DNA of 6,355 nt, from NCBI GenBank assembly GCA_022711195.1, contig JAKLFN010000122.1, positions 1 through 6,355 of the forward strand, given 5' to 3'. Below are positions 1 to 5,572 of the stretch, one piece after another. A program made the translations under genes and the position numbers. Numbering within the stretch: the stretch's first letter is position 1; the number at the start of each line of letters is the position of its first letter. The stretch comes from Bacteroidota bacterium (lineage in GTDB: Bacteria; Bacteroidota; Bacteroidia; Bacteroidales; VadinHA17). Below the pieces are notes generated by a model. That model saw only the letters and a list, made by a program, of their open reading frames with translations. It ran no database searches and was not told where the DNA came from.

Positions 1-2
1 AG

Positions 3-440
3 TTCCGCGAGATACCCGGTATCATGGAAGGGACAGGCAAGCCCGATTATGCAAGGTGCGTTGCAATATCAACAAAAGGTGCACAGAGGGAGATGATGCT
101 TCCTTCTCTGCTTGCGATTGCCGTTCCGCTTGTAATAGGCCTCACCCTGGGTGTCCCGGGTGTTGTAGGTCTTCTGATGGGAGGTATGACTGCAGGGTTC
201 ACCCTGGCCAGCATGCTTAACAACTCGGGTGGTGCTTGGGATAACGCGAAGAAATTCATTGAAAAGGGCAACTACGGCGGCAAGGGCAGTCAGTCACACA
301 AGGCCGGTGTTGTCGGTGACACTGTCGGTGACCCCTTCAAGGACACCTCGGGTCCCTCGCTCAACATCCTTATCAAGCTCATGTCAATGGTAGCCGTGGT
401 TATGGCCGGTCTGACCGTGACCTGGAGCATAATGGGTTAA
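3..440 (+). CDS. hppA: Membrane-bound ion-translocating pyrophosphatase, C-terminal part (partial at window start)
   Basis: The reading frame is open from the window edge (first full codon at 3) to TAA at 438-440, giving about 145 C-terminal residues of a protein family usually 700-800 residues long. The family hydrolyses pyrophosphate at the cytoplasmic face and pumps H+ or Na+ across the inner membrane. Conserved landmarks are [10 protein letters not shown] at the start, a hydrophobic pair of helices ([19 protein letters not shown] and a following Gly-rich helix), [12 protein letters not shown], and the signature [17 protein letters not shown], whose Asp and Lys residues belong to the family's substrate- and metal-binding site. 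A last hydrophobic helix ends at the stop. The residues that decide ion choice and K+ dependence lie upstream of the window, so H+ versus Na+ cannot be called. The gene is followed by its own terminator, which separates it from the accessory genes downstream. Confidence 0.96.
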   Translation, partial: FREIPGIMEGTGKPDYARCVAISTKGAQREMMLPSLLAIAVPLVIGLTLGVPGVVGLLMGGMTAGFTLASMLNNSGGAWDNAKKFIEKGNYGGKGSQSHKAGVVGDTVGDPFKDTSGPSLNILIKLMSMVAVVMAGLTVTWSIMG

Positions 441-460
441 TTGTCAATTTACAAAAGAAT

Positions 461-492
461 AAAAGAGGGCCTTTCGGGGTCCTCTTTTTTTT
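461..492 (+). terminator. Rho-independent terminator of hppA
   Basis: AAAAGAGG at 461-468 pairs with CCTCTTTT at 481-488. The inner segment GCCT (469-472) pairs with GGGT (477-480) using G-T wobbles, closing a TTCG tetraloop at 473-476. The right arm runs into eight Ts (485-492). It lies 20 bp after the pyrophosphatase stop codon. A 12-bp stem with a UUCG loop and a T tract is a textbook intrinsic terminator. Confidence 0.93.
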
Positions 493-564
493 GACCGGCC
501 ACCGTCTCCTTAGTTCTGCCCGGTGTCAGGCTGACTGGTGGCAAGGTAAGGCAGTGTCACTTTT

Positions 565-582
565 TATACCCGGGCAGGTATA
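565..582. promoter_or_regulatory. Putative HipB operator 1 (TATACC-N6-GGTATA)
   Basis: Seen: TATACC at 565-570 and GGTATA at 577-582, a perfect 6+6-bp palindrome with a 6-bp spacer, 18 bp in all. Known: E. coli HipB binds repeated 18-bp palindromes of form TATCC-N8-GGATA upstream of its operon. Inferred: this is the equivalent site for the HTH protein starting at 785. The right half-site overlaps a TATAAT hexamer (579-584), so binding could occlude a promoter. Confidence 0.66.
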
Positions 583-638
583 ATTGGCTGTATTATCAAT
601 GAGCGTATACCCGAAAGGGTATAATTCATTGATATAAT
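579..638 (+). promoter_or_regulatory. Cluster of three TATAAT -10-like hexamers
   Basis: Exact TATAAT hexamers occur at 579-584, 620-625 and 633-638. The first two sit on the right arms of the two operators. No convincing TTGACA-like -35 box lies at 16-18 bp from any of them, and the Bacteroidota-type TTTG / TAnnTTTG pair was not found, so the start site is unresolved. The case for a promoter here rests on the hexamers and their overlap with the operators. Confidence 0.33.
606..623. promoter_or_regulatory. Putative HipB operator 2 (TATACC-N6-GGTATA)
   Basis: TATACC at 606-611 and GGTATA at 618-623 repeat the operator 1 design exactly; symmetry here extends to TATACCC/GGGTATA around a GAAA centre. 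Its centre is 41 bp from that of operator 1, close to four helical turns, so two bound dimers would lie on the same DNA face. A second TATAAT hexamer (620-625) overlaps its right arm. Outer arms TATCAATGA (594-602) and TCATTGATA (626-634) lengthen the dyad further. Confidence 0.68.
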
Positions 639-784
639 TACTGCCAAAGCGGTAAATGGAGTCATTTTCTATAACCCCAAGGTGCTATAGTCTAAAAAAT
701 GCTGCTTAAGCGGCAATAATTAGCAAATTGCTTGGTTAGATTAAGGAAAATCATTAAATTTACCGCCATAGAGGCAAAAAGGTA

Positions 785-1021
785 ATGACAGAACATTTTG
801 CAGAAATCATAAGGTTTCACCGAAAGGCTGCCAGGCTTAGTCGTCTACAGTTAGCAGAACTGGCAGGAGTTGGTAAGACTGTAATCTATGACATAGAGAA
901 GGGGAAGGTATCTGTTCAGCTTGATACCCTTGCAAAAATTCTCAAAGTCCTGAACATTACATTAGTCTTGAAAAGCCCACTGATGGATAACCTTACAAAG
1001 ACTGAAAATGAGAAAAGCTAA
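785..1021 (+). CDS. hipB: HipB-like XRE-family HTH antitoxin/repressor
   Basis: A 78-residue protein that is almost entirely one helix-turn-helix domain of the Cro/C1 (XRE) type. Residues about 6-61 cover the five-helix fold; LQLAELAGVGKTVIYDIEKG (21-40) holds helices 2 and 3, with the DNA-reading helix around GKTVIYDIE. A short charged tail (TKTENEKS) follows. HipB proteins dimerise, bind palindromic operators and sequester HipA-type kinases. It is the first gene of the operon, and two matching palindromes lie 160-220 bp upstream, fitting autorepression. GAGG at 771-774 is a possible ribosome binding site 10 bp before the ATG. The last 14 bp overlap hipS, so translation is probably coupled. 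The HTH call is firm; the name rests on the HipA-type partners. Confidence 0.92.
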   Translation: MTEHFAEIIRFHRKAARLSRLQLAELAGVGKTVIYDIEKGKVSVQLDTLAKILKVLNITLVLKSPLMDNLTKTENEKS

Positions 1022-1322
1022 AGTATTTGTAAAGGGAGTCGAAGCAGGTATATTGACAGAGATCACCAGGGGAAAAGAGTATCTGTTTGAATACCTGGAT
1101 GGCTATAACGGTCCTGAAGTATCCCGTTCATTGCCTGTGACGGAAAGGGTATTCCGTTTTGACGGGTTTCCGTCATTTTTTGATGGATTATTACCGGAAG
1201 GGATACAGTTGGAAGGTTTGTTAAAAATGAAAAAAATTGACAGGTCTGACTATTTCTCGCAACTGATAGCGGTTGGAAATGATATGGTAGGTGCTGTAAC
1301 TGTAAAAGAGGTCGGAGAATGA
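1008..1322 (+). CDS. hipS: HipS-like antitoxin (HipA N-terminal domain encoded as a separate protein)
   Basis: A 104-residue protein equal to the N-terminal subdomain 1 of a classical HipA kinase (the couple_hipA region). Family marks are the opening MRKAKVFVKGVEAGILTE, the aromatic strand KEYLFEYLDGY (23-33), FPSFFDGLLPEG (54-65), and the closing block DYFSQLIAVGNDMVGAVTV (81-99). In E. coli HipBST the equivalent HipS, rather than HipB, neutralises the kinase, and from memory a Trp of HipS is important for this. This protein has no tryptophan; LLPEG is followed by Ile66, where related HipA domains often have Trp. The start overlaps hipB by 14 bp and the stop overlaps the hipT start by 4 bp (ATGA at 1319-1322). 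Whether this protein alone restrains the kinase cannot be told from sequence. Confidence 0.9.
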   Translation: MRKAKVFVKGVEAGILTEITRGKEYLFEYLDGYNGPEVSRSLPVTERVFRFDGFPSFFDGLLPEGIQLEGLLKMKKIDRSDYFSQLIAVGNDMVGAVTVKEVGE

Positions 1323-2254
1323 ACCGGTGTCCCATAACATATGAGCCATGCGGGGCCAACAAGTACAGCAGCAGAGGGCTTAAGCTGTTATCTCCCGGTC
1401 TGAAGTTCCTTGGAGAACTTGGGTATACTGCTGCAGAACAGAGGCAGGAGGCATTTAATCGTGCCTCGGCGATGTCAGTTCAGGGAGTACAGCCTAAGTT
1501 AAGTGCCAGACTTAACGTCAGGGAGGGCCGGATGGAGGTAGTGGATACGGGTGGGAGATACATACTCAAACCTCAGCATGACCATTTTCCGGAGATGCCA
1601 CAGAATGAAGACCTGACGATGAGGCTTGCTGATGTTATCGGGCTGAATATTCCATTCCATGGTTTAATCTGGTCGAAGGACAATTCATTGACTTATTTCA
1701 TCAGGAGGTTTGACAGAAAGGGGCAAAGTGAGAAGATTCCTGTCGAGGATTTTGCACAGCTGGCCGGATTGACCAGGGATACGAAATATGATTACAGTCT
1801 CGAAAAGGTAGTTGGTCTGGTCAATAAATTCTGCACCTTTCCGGCCGTTGAAAGAATTGTGCTATTCAAACTTGTCATTTTCAGCTACCTTACGGGGAAT
1901 GATGATATGCATCTCAAAAACTTCTCCGTAATCACTGAAGATGGTATTACAAGGCTTTCTCCCTGTTATGATCTGGTAAATACTACAATAGAGTACAAGA
2001 CCCTGGATGAAGAGATAGCCTTACCACTTAATGGGAAGAAAAAGAAACTTACGCGGCATATTCTTGTGGATTATTTTGGGATGGAGAGGTGTGAGCTGCC
2101 GGAAAAAAGCATTTATAAGGTACTTGAAACCATTGTCTCTGCCGTGCCTCGTTGGAAGGAACTGATAGCCATTAGTTTCCTGTCACTGGAGATGAAAGAT
2201 AAATATATTGACCTGCTGCAGGCCAGACTTGACATTTTAAATTACAAACTCTAA
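1319..2254 (+). CDS. hipT: HipT-like serine/threonine kinase toxin (HipA C-terminal kinase domain)
   Basis: A 311-residue HipA-family kinase lacking the N-terminal subdomain, which hipS encodes separately. Visible motifs: the phosphate-binding loop MSVQGVQPK (52-60), with Ser53 at the position of the autophosphorylated Ser150 of E. coli HipA; the ATP-binding Lys84 in YILKP; a conserved Glu97; FIRRFDR (127-133); the catalytic loop GNDDMHLKNFS (193-203), with Asp196 as the likely catalytic base and Asn201; and the metal-binding Asp218 in CYDL. All core residues are present, so an active kinase is expected. Related toxins phosphorylate an aminoacyl-tRNA synthetase (GltX for HipA, TrpS for E. coli HipT); the target here is unknown. 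Residue 51 is Ala where E. coli HipT, as I recall, has the first Ser of an SxS pair. The opening MNRCPITYEPCG is typical of Bacteroidota HipT proteins and supports this start. Confidence 0.93.
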   Translation: MNRCPITYEPCGANKYSSRGLKLLSPGLKFLGELGYTAAEQRQEAFNRASAMSVQGVQPKLSARLNVREGRMEVVDTGGRYILKPQHDHFPEMPQNEDLTMRLADVIGLNIPFHGLIWSKDNSLTYFIRRFDRKGQSEKIPVEDFAQLAGLTRDTKYDYSLEKVVGLVNKFCTFPAVERIVLFKLVIFSYLTGNDDMHLKNFSVITEDGITRLSPCYDLVNTTIEYKTLDEEIALPLNGKKKKLTRHILVDYFGMERCELPEKSIYKVLETIVSAVPRWKELIAISFLSLEMKDKYIDLLQARLDILNYKL

Positions 2255-2268
2255 ATGTTCCGCTGATT

Positions 2269-3996
2269 ATGATTAATCAAATACGATTTGGCACTGTATC
2301 TCTTAGATTTGGTCTGCTGACTCTGCTTGTTAACCTGTTGCTCTGTGTCTCTGTCTTTTCCGTCGCCCTTACAGGTTGCTCTGCCAAAGGCATTCTTATC
2401 GCTTCTGCAGGCTCTCAGGACACTGCCATATCTTCCGCCTCCTCATCAGGAGATCTCAGGATAAGCTACAGCGTATCAATGGATGATGCCGTGAACCATA
2501 ACTTCAGGGTAACAATGACTCTTGACGGGGTCAGTGACGATACAATTGTATTGAAAATGCCTGTATGGACTCCGGGATATTACTGGATACAGAACTATCC
2601 GAAGAACCTGAGCCGGCTGGAGATCAGGGATACCTCCGGAAGAGGATGCCACTTCCTGAAGACCTCAAAGAACGTGTGGCAGGTTGTCACCGGTGGCGCC
2701 GGTTCACTTAAGGCATCCTGGGTGGTCTATGGTAACAGTCATTCCGTGGCTGATGCCTTCATTGATACAACCAATGCTTTTATAGTGCCGGCAGCCCTGT
2801 TCCTTTATCCAGAAAATGGTCTGTCACTGCCCTCCGAGGTCACCTTTGAACTTTATCCCGGCTGGACTACCATTTCTACCGGACTGGAGCCGGTCACCAT
2901 TTCCGCCGGCCCGGAGACCGCTTCTGCCGAAGGGTTTGATCCTGTGACAGGAGGGGAGAGGACCTACAGCGCTTCCTGTTACGATGTGCTGTTCGACAGT
3001 CCCATCCTCGCCGGAAACCAGGAGGTGATGACCTTTACCGTCAACGGCGTGCCCCACCATATTGCCGTTCTGAATCCTGGCAGCTATGACAGGGAGGCTC
3101 TGAAACGCGACTATGCCAGGGTGGTGGAGAGCGCGGTCAGCCTCATAGGGGAGATGCCCTATGAGCATTACACATTCCTTATCATGGGCAAGGGGATGGG
3201 AGGCCTCGAGCATCTCAACTCAATGGCGGTTTTCACCGGCAGGGAGGACGGGGATATTTATCCTGCAGACCGGAGAGCGTTCAGGGGATGGATGGAGTTC
3301 ATTGCACACGAATTCTTTCATTTATACAATATTAAGACCATCAGGCCGATAGCTCTCGGGCCGTTTGATTATGACAGGGAGAACTACACCAATATGCTGT
3401 GGGTATCGGAGGGATTCACTGTTTATTATGAAAACATAATCATGAACAGGGCCGGATTCATGACCCCCGATGAGATGCTGGAATCGCTCAGCCGGTCAAT
3501 CACGGCGTATGAATCAATCCCCGGAAGCAGGGTGCAGTCGGCCACGCAATCGAGCTTTGACACCTGGATCAACTTCTTCAGTCGCAGCGAGAACAGCCAG
3601 AACACCACTATCTCGTATTATGACAAGGGGTGCGGGCTTGGGTTCCTGCTTGACCTGAAGATCAGGCATAGCACCGGTAACAGGAAATCGCTTAACGATG
3701 TGATGCGGACTCTTTATTATGATTATCACAAGGGACTTGGCAGGGGGTTCACCGATGATGAGTTCCGTGCTGAGTGCGAGAAGGCGGCAGGTACAGACCT
3801 TGGAGAACTCTTTGGCTGGGCTTCGTCAACTGTAAGACCTGATTACGACAGTTATCTTAACTATGCCGGTTTGTGGCTTAAGGAGGAGGCTTCCGCCTCT
3901 CCCGGAGGCAGGCCGAAGTATGTGATCATGAGGCAGGAGAAAATGACTCCGGCTCAGGAGATGATCTATAATGATCTCTTCAGGGCAGTGAGCTGA
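2269..3996 (+). CDS. M61-family metallopeptidase, predicted lipoprotein, apparently without PDZ domain
   Basis: A 575-residue predicted lipoprotein. A charged n-region and long hydrophobic stretch (14-36) precede the lipobox LTGC with lipidated Cys37. Residues about 62-260 form the beta-rich M61 N-terminal domain (MPVWTPGYYWIQNY at 97-110). The catalytic domain shows GGLEH (311-315), the zinc motif HEFFH (His347, Glu348, His351) followed by LYNIKTIRP, and the third zinc ligand Glu381 in WVSEGFTVYYE. M61 enzymes are aminopeptidases typified by glycyl aminopeptidase; lipidation suggests a cell-envelope location. Most relatives carry a PDZ domain between the catalytic domain and a short C-terminal tail. 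Here NYAGLWLKEE (531-540) is followed within about 10 residues by a tail resembling that final segment (YVIMRQEKMTPAQEMIYNDL). It starts 14 bp after hipT without a clear ribosome binding site, so it may share the operon transcript. Confidence 0.88.
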   Translation: MINQIRFGTVSLRFGLLTLLVNLLLCVSVFSVALTGCSAKGILIASAGSQDTAISSASSSGDLRISYSVSMDDAVNHNFRVTMTLDGVSDDTIVLKMPVWTPGYYWIQNYPKNLSRLEIRDTSGRGCHFLKTSKNVWQVVTGGAGSLKASWVVYGNSHSVADAFIDTTNAFIVPAALFLYPENGLSLPSEVTFELYPGWTTISTGLEPVTISAGPETASAEGFDPVTGGERTYSASCYDVLFDSPILAGNQEVMTFTVNGVPHHIAVLNPGSYDREALKRDYARVVESAVSLIGEMPYEHYTFLIMGKGMGGLEHLNSMAVFTGREDGDIYPADRRAFRGWMEFIAHEFFHLYNIKTIRPIALGPFDYDRENYTNMLWVSEGFTVYYENIIMNRAGFMTPDEMLESLSRSITAYESIPGSRVQSATQSSFDTWINFFSRSENSQNTTISYYDKGCGLGFLLDLKIRHSTGNRKSLNDVMRTLYYDYHKGLGRGFTDDEFRAECEKAAGTDLGELFGWASSTVRPDYDSYLNYAGLWLKEEASASPGGRPKYVIMRQEKMTPAQEMIYNDLFRAVS

Positions 3997-4096
3997 ATAT
4001 CAGTCCATGCAGCTTCCGGAATTGCCTTCGGGGGGCGGTAATCAGTTCTGGTATTTTTGGACATTTATGAAATTACGAATTACTACTGATACGTAA
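3997..4096. other. Gap between the M61 gene and the IS21 remnant
   Basis: About 100 bp with no gene I can support. No intrinsic terminator is visible after the peptidase. The frame that later becomes istB is open here from 3998 but ends at TAA 4094-4096, and its translation (including QFWYFWTFMK) does not resemble an IstB N-terminus. The left breakpoint of the IS21 remnant is therefore probably near or just after 4096. Confidence 0.5.
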
Positions 4097-4624
4097 AGCC
4101 TGGAAACTCTACTTTTAGAGTTTCCGGAAAAAGGGATAGGCTCAAACCAACTACATGAGCTAAACTGGCTGGATCAGTGCTACAATATCATGTTTAGCGG
4201 ACCATCAGGAACCGGTAAAACATACATCTCTGCAGGCCTGTGTTATGATGCCCTTAGGCGTGGATACAAAGCATACTTCCGGGGCATGAACGATATCCTG
4301 TCCACCCTGCGGCTGAAAGAACTTACCCCTACTGCAGTCAAGGAGTTCAAAAGACTTGCAGAAGCTCAGCTTATTGTTATTGATGATGTTATTACACTTC
4401 CTCTTGGAAGGGAAGATGGCAACAGGTTCTTTGTCTTCTTAAATCATATCTACGAGACCACCTCTTTCATAATCACAACCAACAAATCACCGGCAGAATG
4501 GGCCAGATCAGTCGACGACGAGACCCTGGCTACTGCTCTGCTTGACCGGTTGCTCTACATGTGCCAGTTAATCCAGCTCCAGGGCAAGAGTTACAGAATG
4601 CAAAACAGACAGACAATTTTTTAA
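4097..4624 (+). pseudogene. istB: IstB helper ATPase of an IS21-family element, 5'-truncated
   Basis: The frame is open from 4097, just after a TAA, to TAA at 4622-4624: about 175 codons against roughly 245 for this subtype. The first in-frame Met is at 4190, immediately before Walker A, so initiation there would give a defective 144-residue protein. From that Met: Walker A GPSGTGKT (4-11), Walker B LIVIDD (61-66), sensor segment TTNKSPAEW (96-104), arginine-finger region LLDRLL (117-122), and the family ending SYRMQNRQTIF. Homology is clear from about KGIGSNQLHELNWLDQCYNI (around 4130-4189); the 30 bp before it form the perfect hairpin and are probably not istB sequence. IstB assists the IstA transposase in target selection; without istA and its own N-terminus this copy should be inactive. 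Confidence 0.85.
4102..4125. repeat. Perfect 10-bp inverted repeat (hairpin) at the IS remnant edge
   Basis: GGAAACTCTA (4102-4111) and TAGAGTTTCC (4116-4125) are perfect reverse complements around a CTTT loop; flanking bases extend the pairing by about two (4100-4101 with 4126-4127, one wobble). There is no T tract on either side long enough for a standard terminator. It lies where the recognisable istB sequence fades out, so it may be a separate REP-like palindrome or a junction sequence. Its origin is unknown. Confidence 0.7.
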
Positions 4625-4673
4625 ACTTAGATGAAAACTTACGAGAAAATAGGCATACTTTTGCACTAGAGTC

Positions 4674-4768
4674 ACTGCAGTATTGTTCCCAAAAACACTG
4701 CACTCTTGTTCCCAAATTAACTGCACTTCATTTTCCCGAAATCACTGTATTTCTTTTTCCTGTTTACA
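4674..4768. repeat. Four 23-24-bp direct repeats at the IS21 end
   Basis: Copies start at 4674, 4697, 4720 and 4744, spaced 23, 23 and 24 bp. The first two share ACTGCA-T-TTGTTCCCAAA and are almost identical; the third (ACTGCACTTCATTTTCCCGAA) and fourth (ACTGTATTTCTTTTTCCTG) diverge progressively toward the tip. Iterated sites of this kind at element ends are known for the IS21 family and are taken as transposase binding sites. They start 49 bp after the istB stop. Confidence 0.8.
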
Positions 4769-5121
4769 CCGGCTTTAAAAAGCATACCAAAAGTATTGGT
4801 AAAAAGCGCCATTCACTTAAATCAGATATTGAAGCCCTTATTGGTTCCCTGGAGCAAAACCCCTTACAGGGCGAGCCTTTAGGTAAAGATTGATATAAGG
4901 TCCGCATGGCCATAACGTCCAAAGGCAAAGGCAAAAGCGGTGGATCCCGTGTTATTACCTGCGTTAAGGTGGTTGAACAGGGCGTTTACCTGCTTACCAT
5001 TTACGATAAGTCTGAAAAAGAAAGCATCTCCGATGAAGAACTCGATGAGATGCTTAAAATTGCTGGTCTGCTATATAATCACAAAGCCCGTAACCAAACC
5101 GGACTTTTCTATTTAGGTTAA
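4769..5121 (+). pseudogene. RelE/ParE-family toxin remnant, 5'-truncated by the IS end and interrupted by TGA
   Basis: One frame continues across a single in-frame TGA (4891-4893). Before it: FKKHTKSIGKKRHSLKSDIE and SLEQNPLQGEPLGKD; after it: YKVRMAITSKGKGKSGG, SRVITCVKV, VYLLTIYDKSEKESISDEEL. This is the order of a RelE/ParE-superfamily mRNA-interferase-type toxin common in Bacteroidota, including the basic GKGKSGG-RVI block and the YLLTIYDKSE strand. Relatives usually have a Cys just before YK(V/I)R, so the TGA probably arose from TGT or TGC by one change. The start codon and the first several residues are missing where the IS21 end abuts, and no antitoxin gene is visible next to it. A restart at ATG 4906 would yield only the C-terminal 71 residues. 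Very likely inactive. Confidence 0.82.
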
Positions 5122-5134
5122 TGCAATTTTACTA

Positions 5135-5572
5135 TTATTTTAAACCTCCTGGTTGATTAATAAACTTCCCGAGAACAAAAAAATACTGATTCGATCCTCT
5201 GTAGATTATTAATGTGTCGTTATAAGGATTTTTTTCAATTGAATCCCCAACCAGTATGAAATCAGCTAAATAAGAGATTTTGTAATCAAAATTCCGAGAA
5301 TGAGGAAACCATATCTTTAAGGAATCTGAAAGTGTTATGAAAGAAAATCCTTTATCCTCATAGACTCTCAATACTTTCCCTTTAATACGCATAGTATCAT
5401 TTATTTTCATATACTCATAATTTTCTCTTTGAGTATATGACAAAAATTTCGTTGATAGGAAGAAGAATAAAAACAATCCTATAATTATAATACAAGCAAT
5501 TAATAATGGATTTGAACCAATCTTCTTCTTTTTTGATCCACTTAGAGGTTTTTCATCCTTCATTATTTCCAT
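5135..5572 (-). CDS. Hypothetical single-membrane-segment protein (possible immunity partner)
   Basis: A 145-residue protein I cannot name. It has a Lys-rich N-terminus (SGSKKKK, 11-17), one strong hydrophobic segment (about 23-44, LLIACIIIIGLFLFFFL), then a soluble domain of alternating strands: IKGKVLRVYEDKGFSFITLSD (63-83), KIWFPHSRN, FILVGDSIEK (105-114), DTLIIYRG (119-126). The pattern suggests a small beta-barrel-like domain held outside the membrane, similar in feel to uncharacterised Bacteroidota families. Its ATG overlaps the end of the upstream minus-strand gene by 10 bp; an alternative in-frame ATG at 5563-5561 would form a TAATG stop-start. Such overlap with a truncated C-terminal domain suggests an effector-immunity pair, but this is inference from context only. 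It converges on the RelE remnant with a 13-bp gap. Confidence 0.7.
   Translation of the reverse strand: MEIMKDEKPLSGSKKKKIGSNPLLIACIIIIGLFLFFFLSTKFLSYTQRENYEYMKINDTMRIKGKVLRVYEDKGFSFITLSDSLKIWFPHSRNFDYKISYLADFILVGDSIEKNPYNDTLIIYRGSNQYFFVLGKFINQPGGLK

Larger units (their letters stand above)
493..784. other. Non-coding leader upstream of hipBST, rich in dyads
   Basis: No credible gene is seen in this 292-bp gap. It holds the two operator-like palindromes listed separately and smaller dyads: TTACTGC/GCGGTAA at 638-655 (7 bp with one wobble), GCTGC-TTAA-GCGGC at 701-714, and AGCAA/TTGCT near 722-732. GCGGTAAAT at 649-657 recurs inverted as ATTTACCGC at 758-766, close to the hipB start. The leader is AT-rich compared with hppA, as expected of a regulated promoter region. 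Confidence 0.6.
4097..4768 (+). mobile_element. IS21-family element remnant (istB 3' part plus one terminal end)
   Basis: The segment contains the C-terminal two thirds of the IstB helper ATPase and then a 3' non-coding end with four tandem copies of a 23-24-bp motif, typical of transposase-binding sites in IS21 ends. istA and the first 65-70 codons of istB are absent, so the element cannot move by itself. The outer tip is inferred at about 4768, where TGTTTACA would give the terminal CA expected of the family. The left edge, about 4097, is set by the stop codon and the hairpin and is uncertain. Confidence 0.75.

Noticed and set aside
497..545. GCCACC/GGTGGC and CACCG/CGGTG inverted repeats after the hppA terminator
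   Set aside because: They are short arms with long loops, consistent with chance in GC-rich sequence.
728..756. TTGCTT with TCATTA at 17 bp as a sigma-70-type promoter for hipB
   Set aside because: Both boxes match poorly and the organism probably uses a different consensus; not enough to call.
1063..1362. Minus-strand 99-aa open frame opposite hipS
   Set aside because: It lies antisense to the well-supported hipS and hipT start, with no recognisable motifs and no start context.
2824..3729. Several open frames of 60-129 aa on both strands inside the M61 gene
   Set aside because: They are shadows of a peptidase gene with clear catalytic motifs; none shows a protein family signature.
4674..4768. 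Short regular repeats considered as a CRISPR array
   Set aside because: The copies are contiguous with no unique spacers, only four in number and progressively degenerate, and they sit at an IS21 end.
4561..4893. A 110-aa plus-strand open frame as a single gene
   Set aside because: It starts inside istB in another frame, runs through the IS21 terminal repeats, and only its last 40 or so residues resemble a toxin. It is a chance join of IS end and RelE remnant.
4891..4893. In-frame TGA as a selenocysteine codon
   Set aside because: No SECIS-like hairpin is evident just downstream, RelE-type toxins are not selenoproteins, and the gene is also truncated at its start.
4906..5121. A 71-aa stand-alone gene starting at ATG 4906
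   Set aside because: It is the C-terminal part of the RelE-type toxin after the TGA; it has no start signal of its own and lacks the N-terminal part of the fold.
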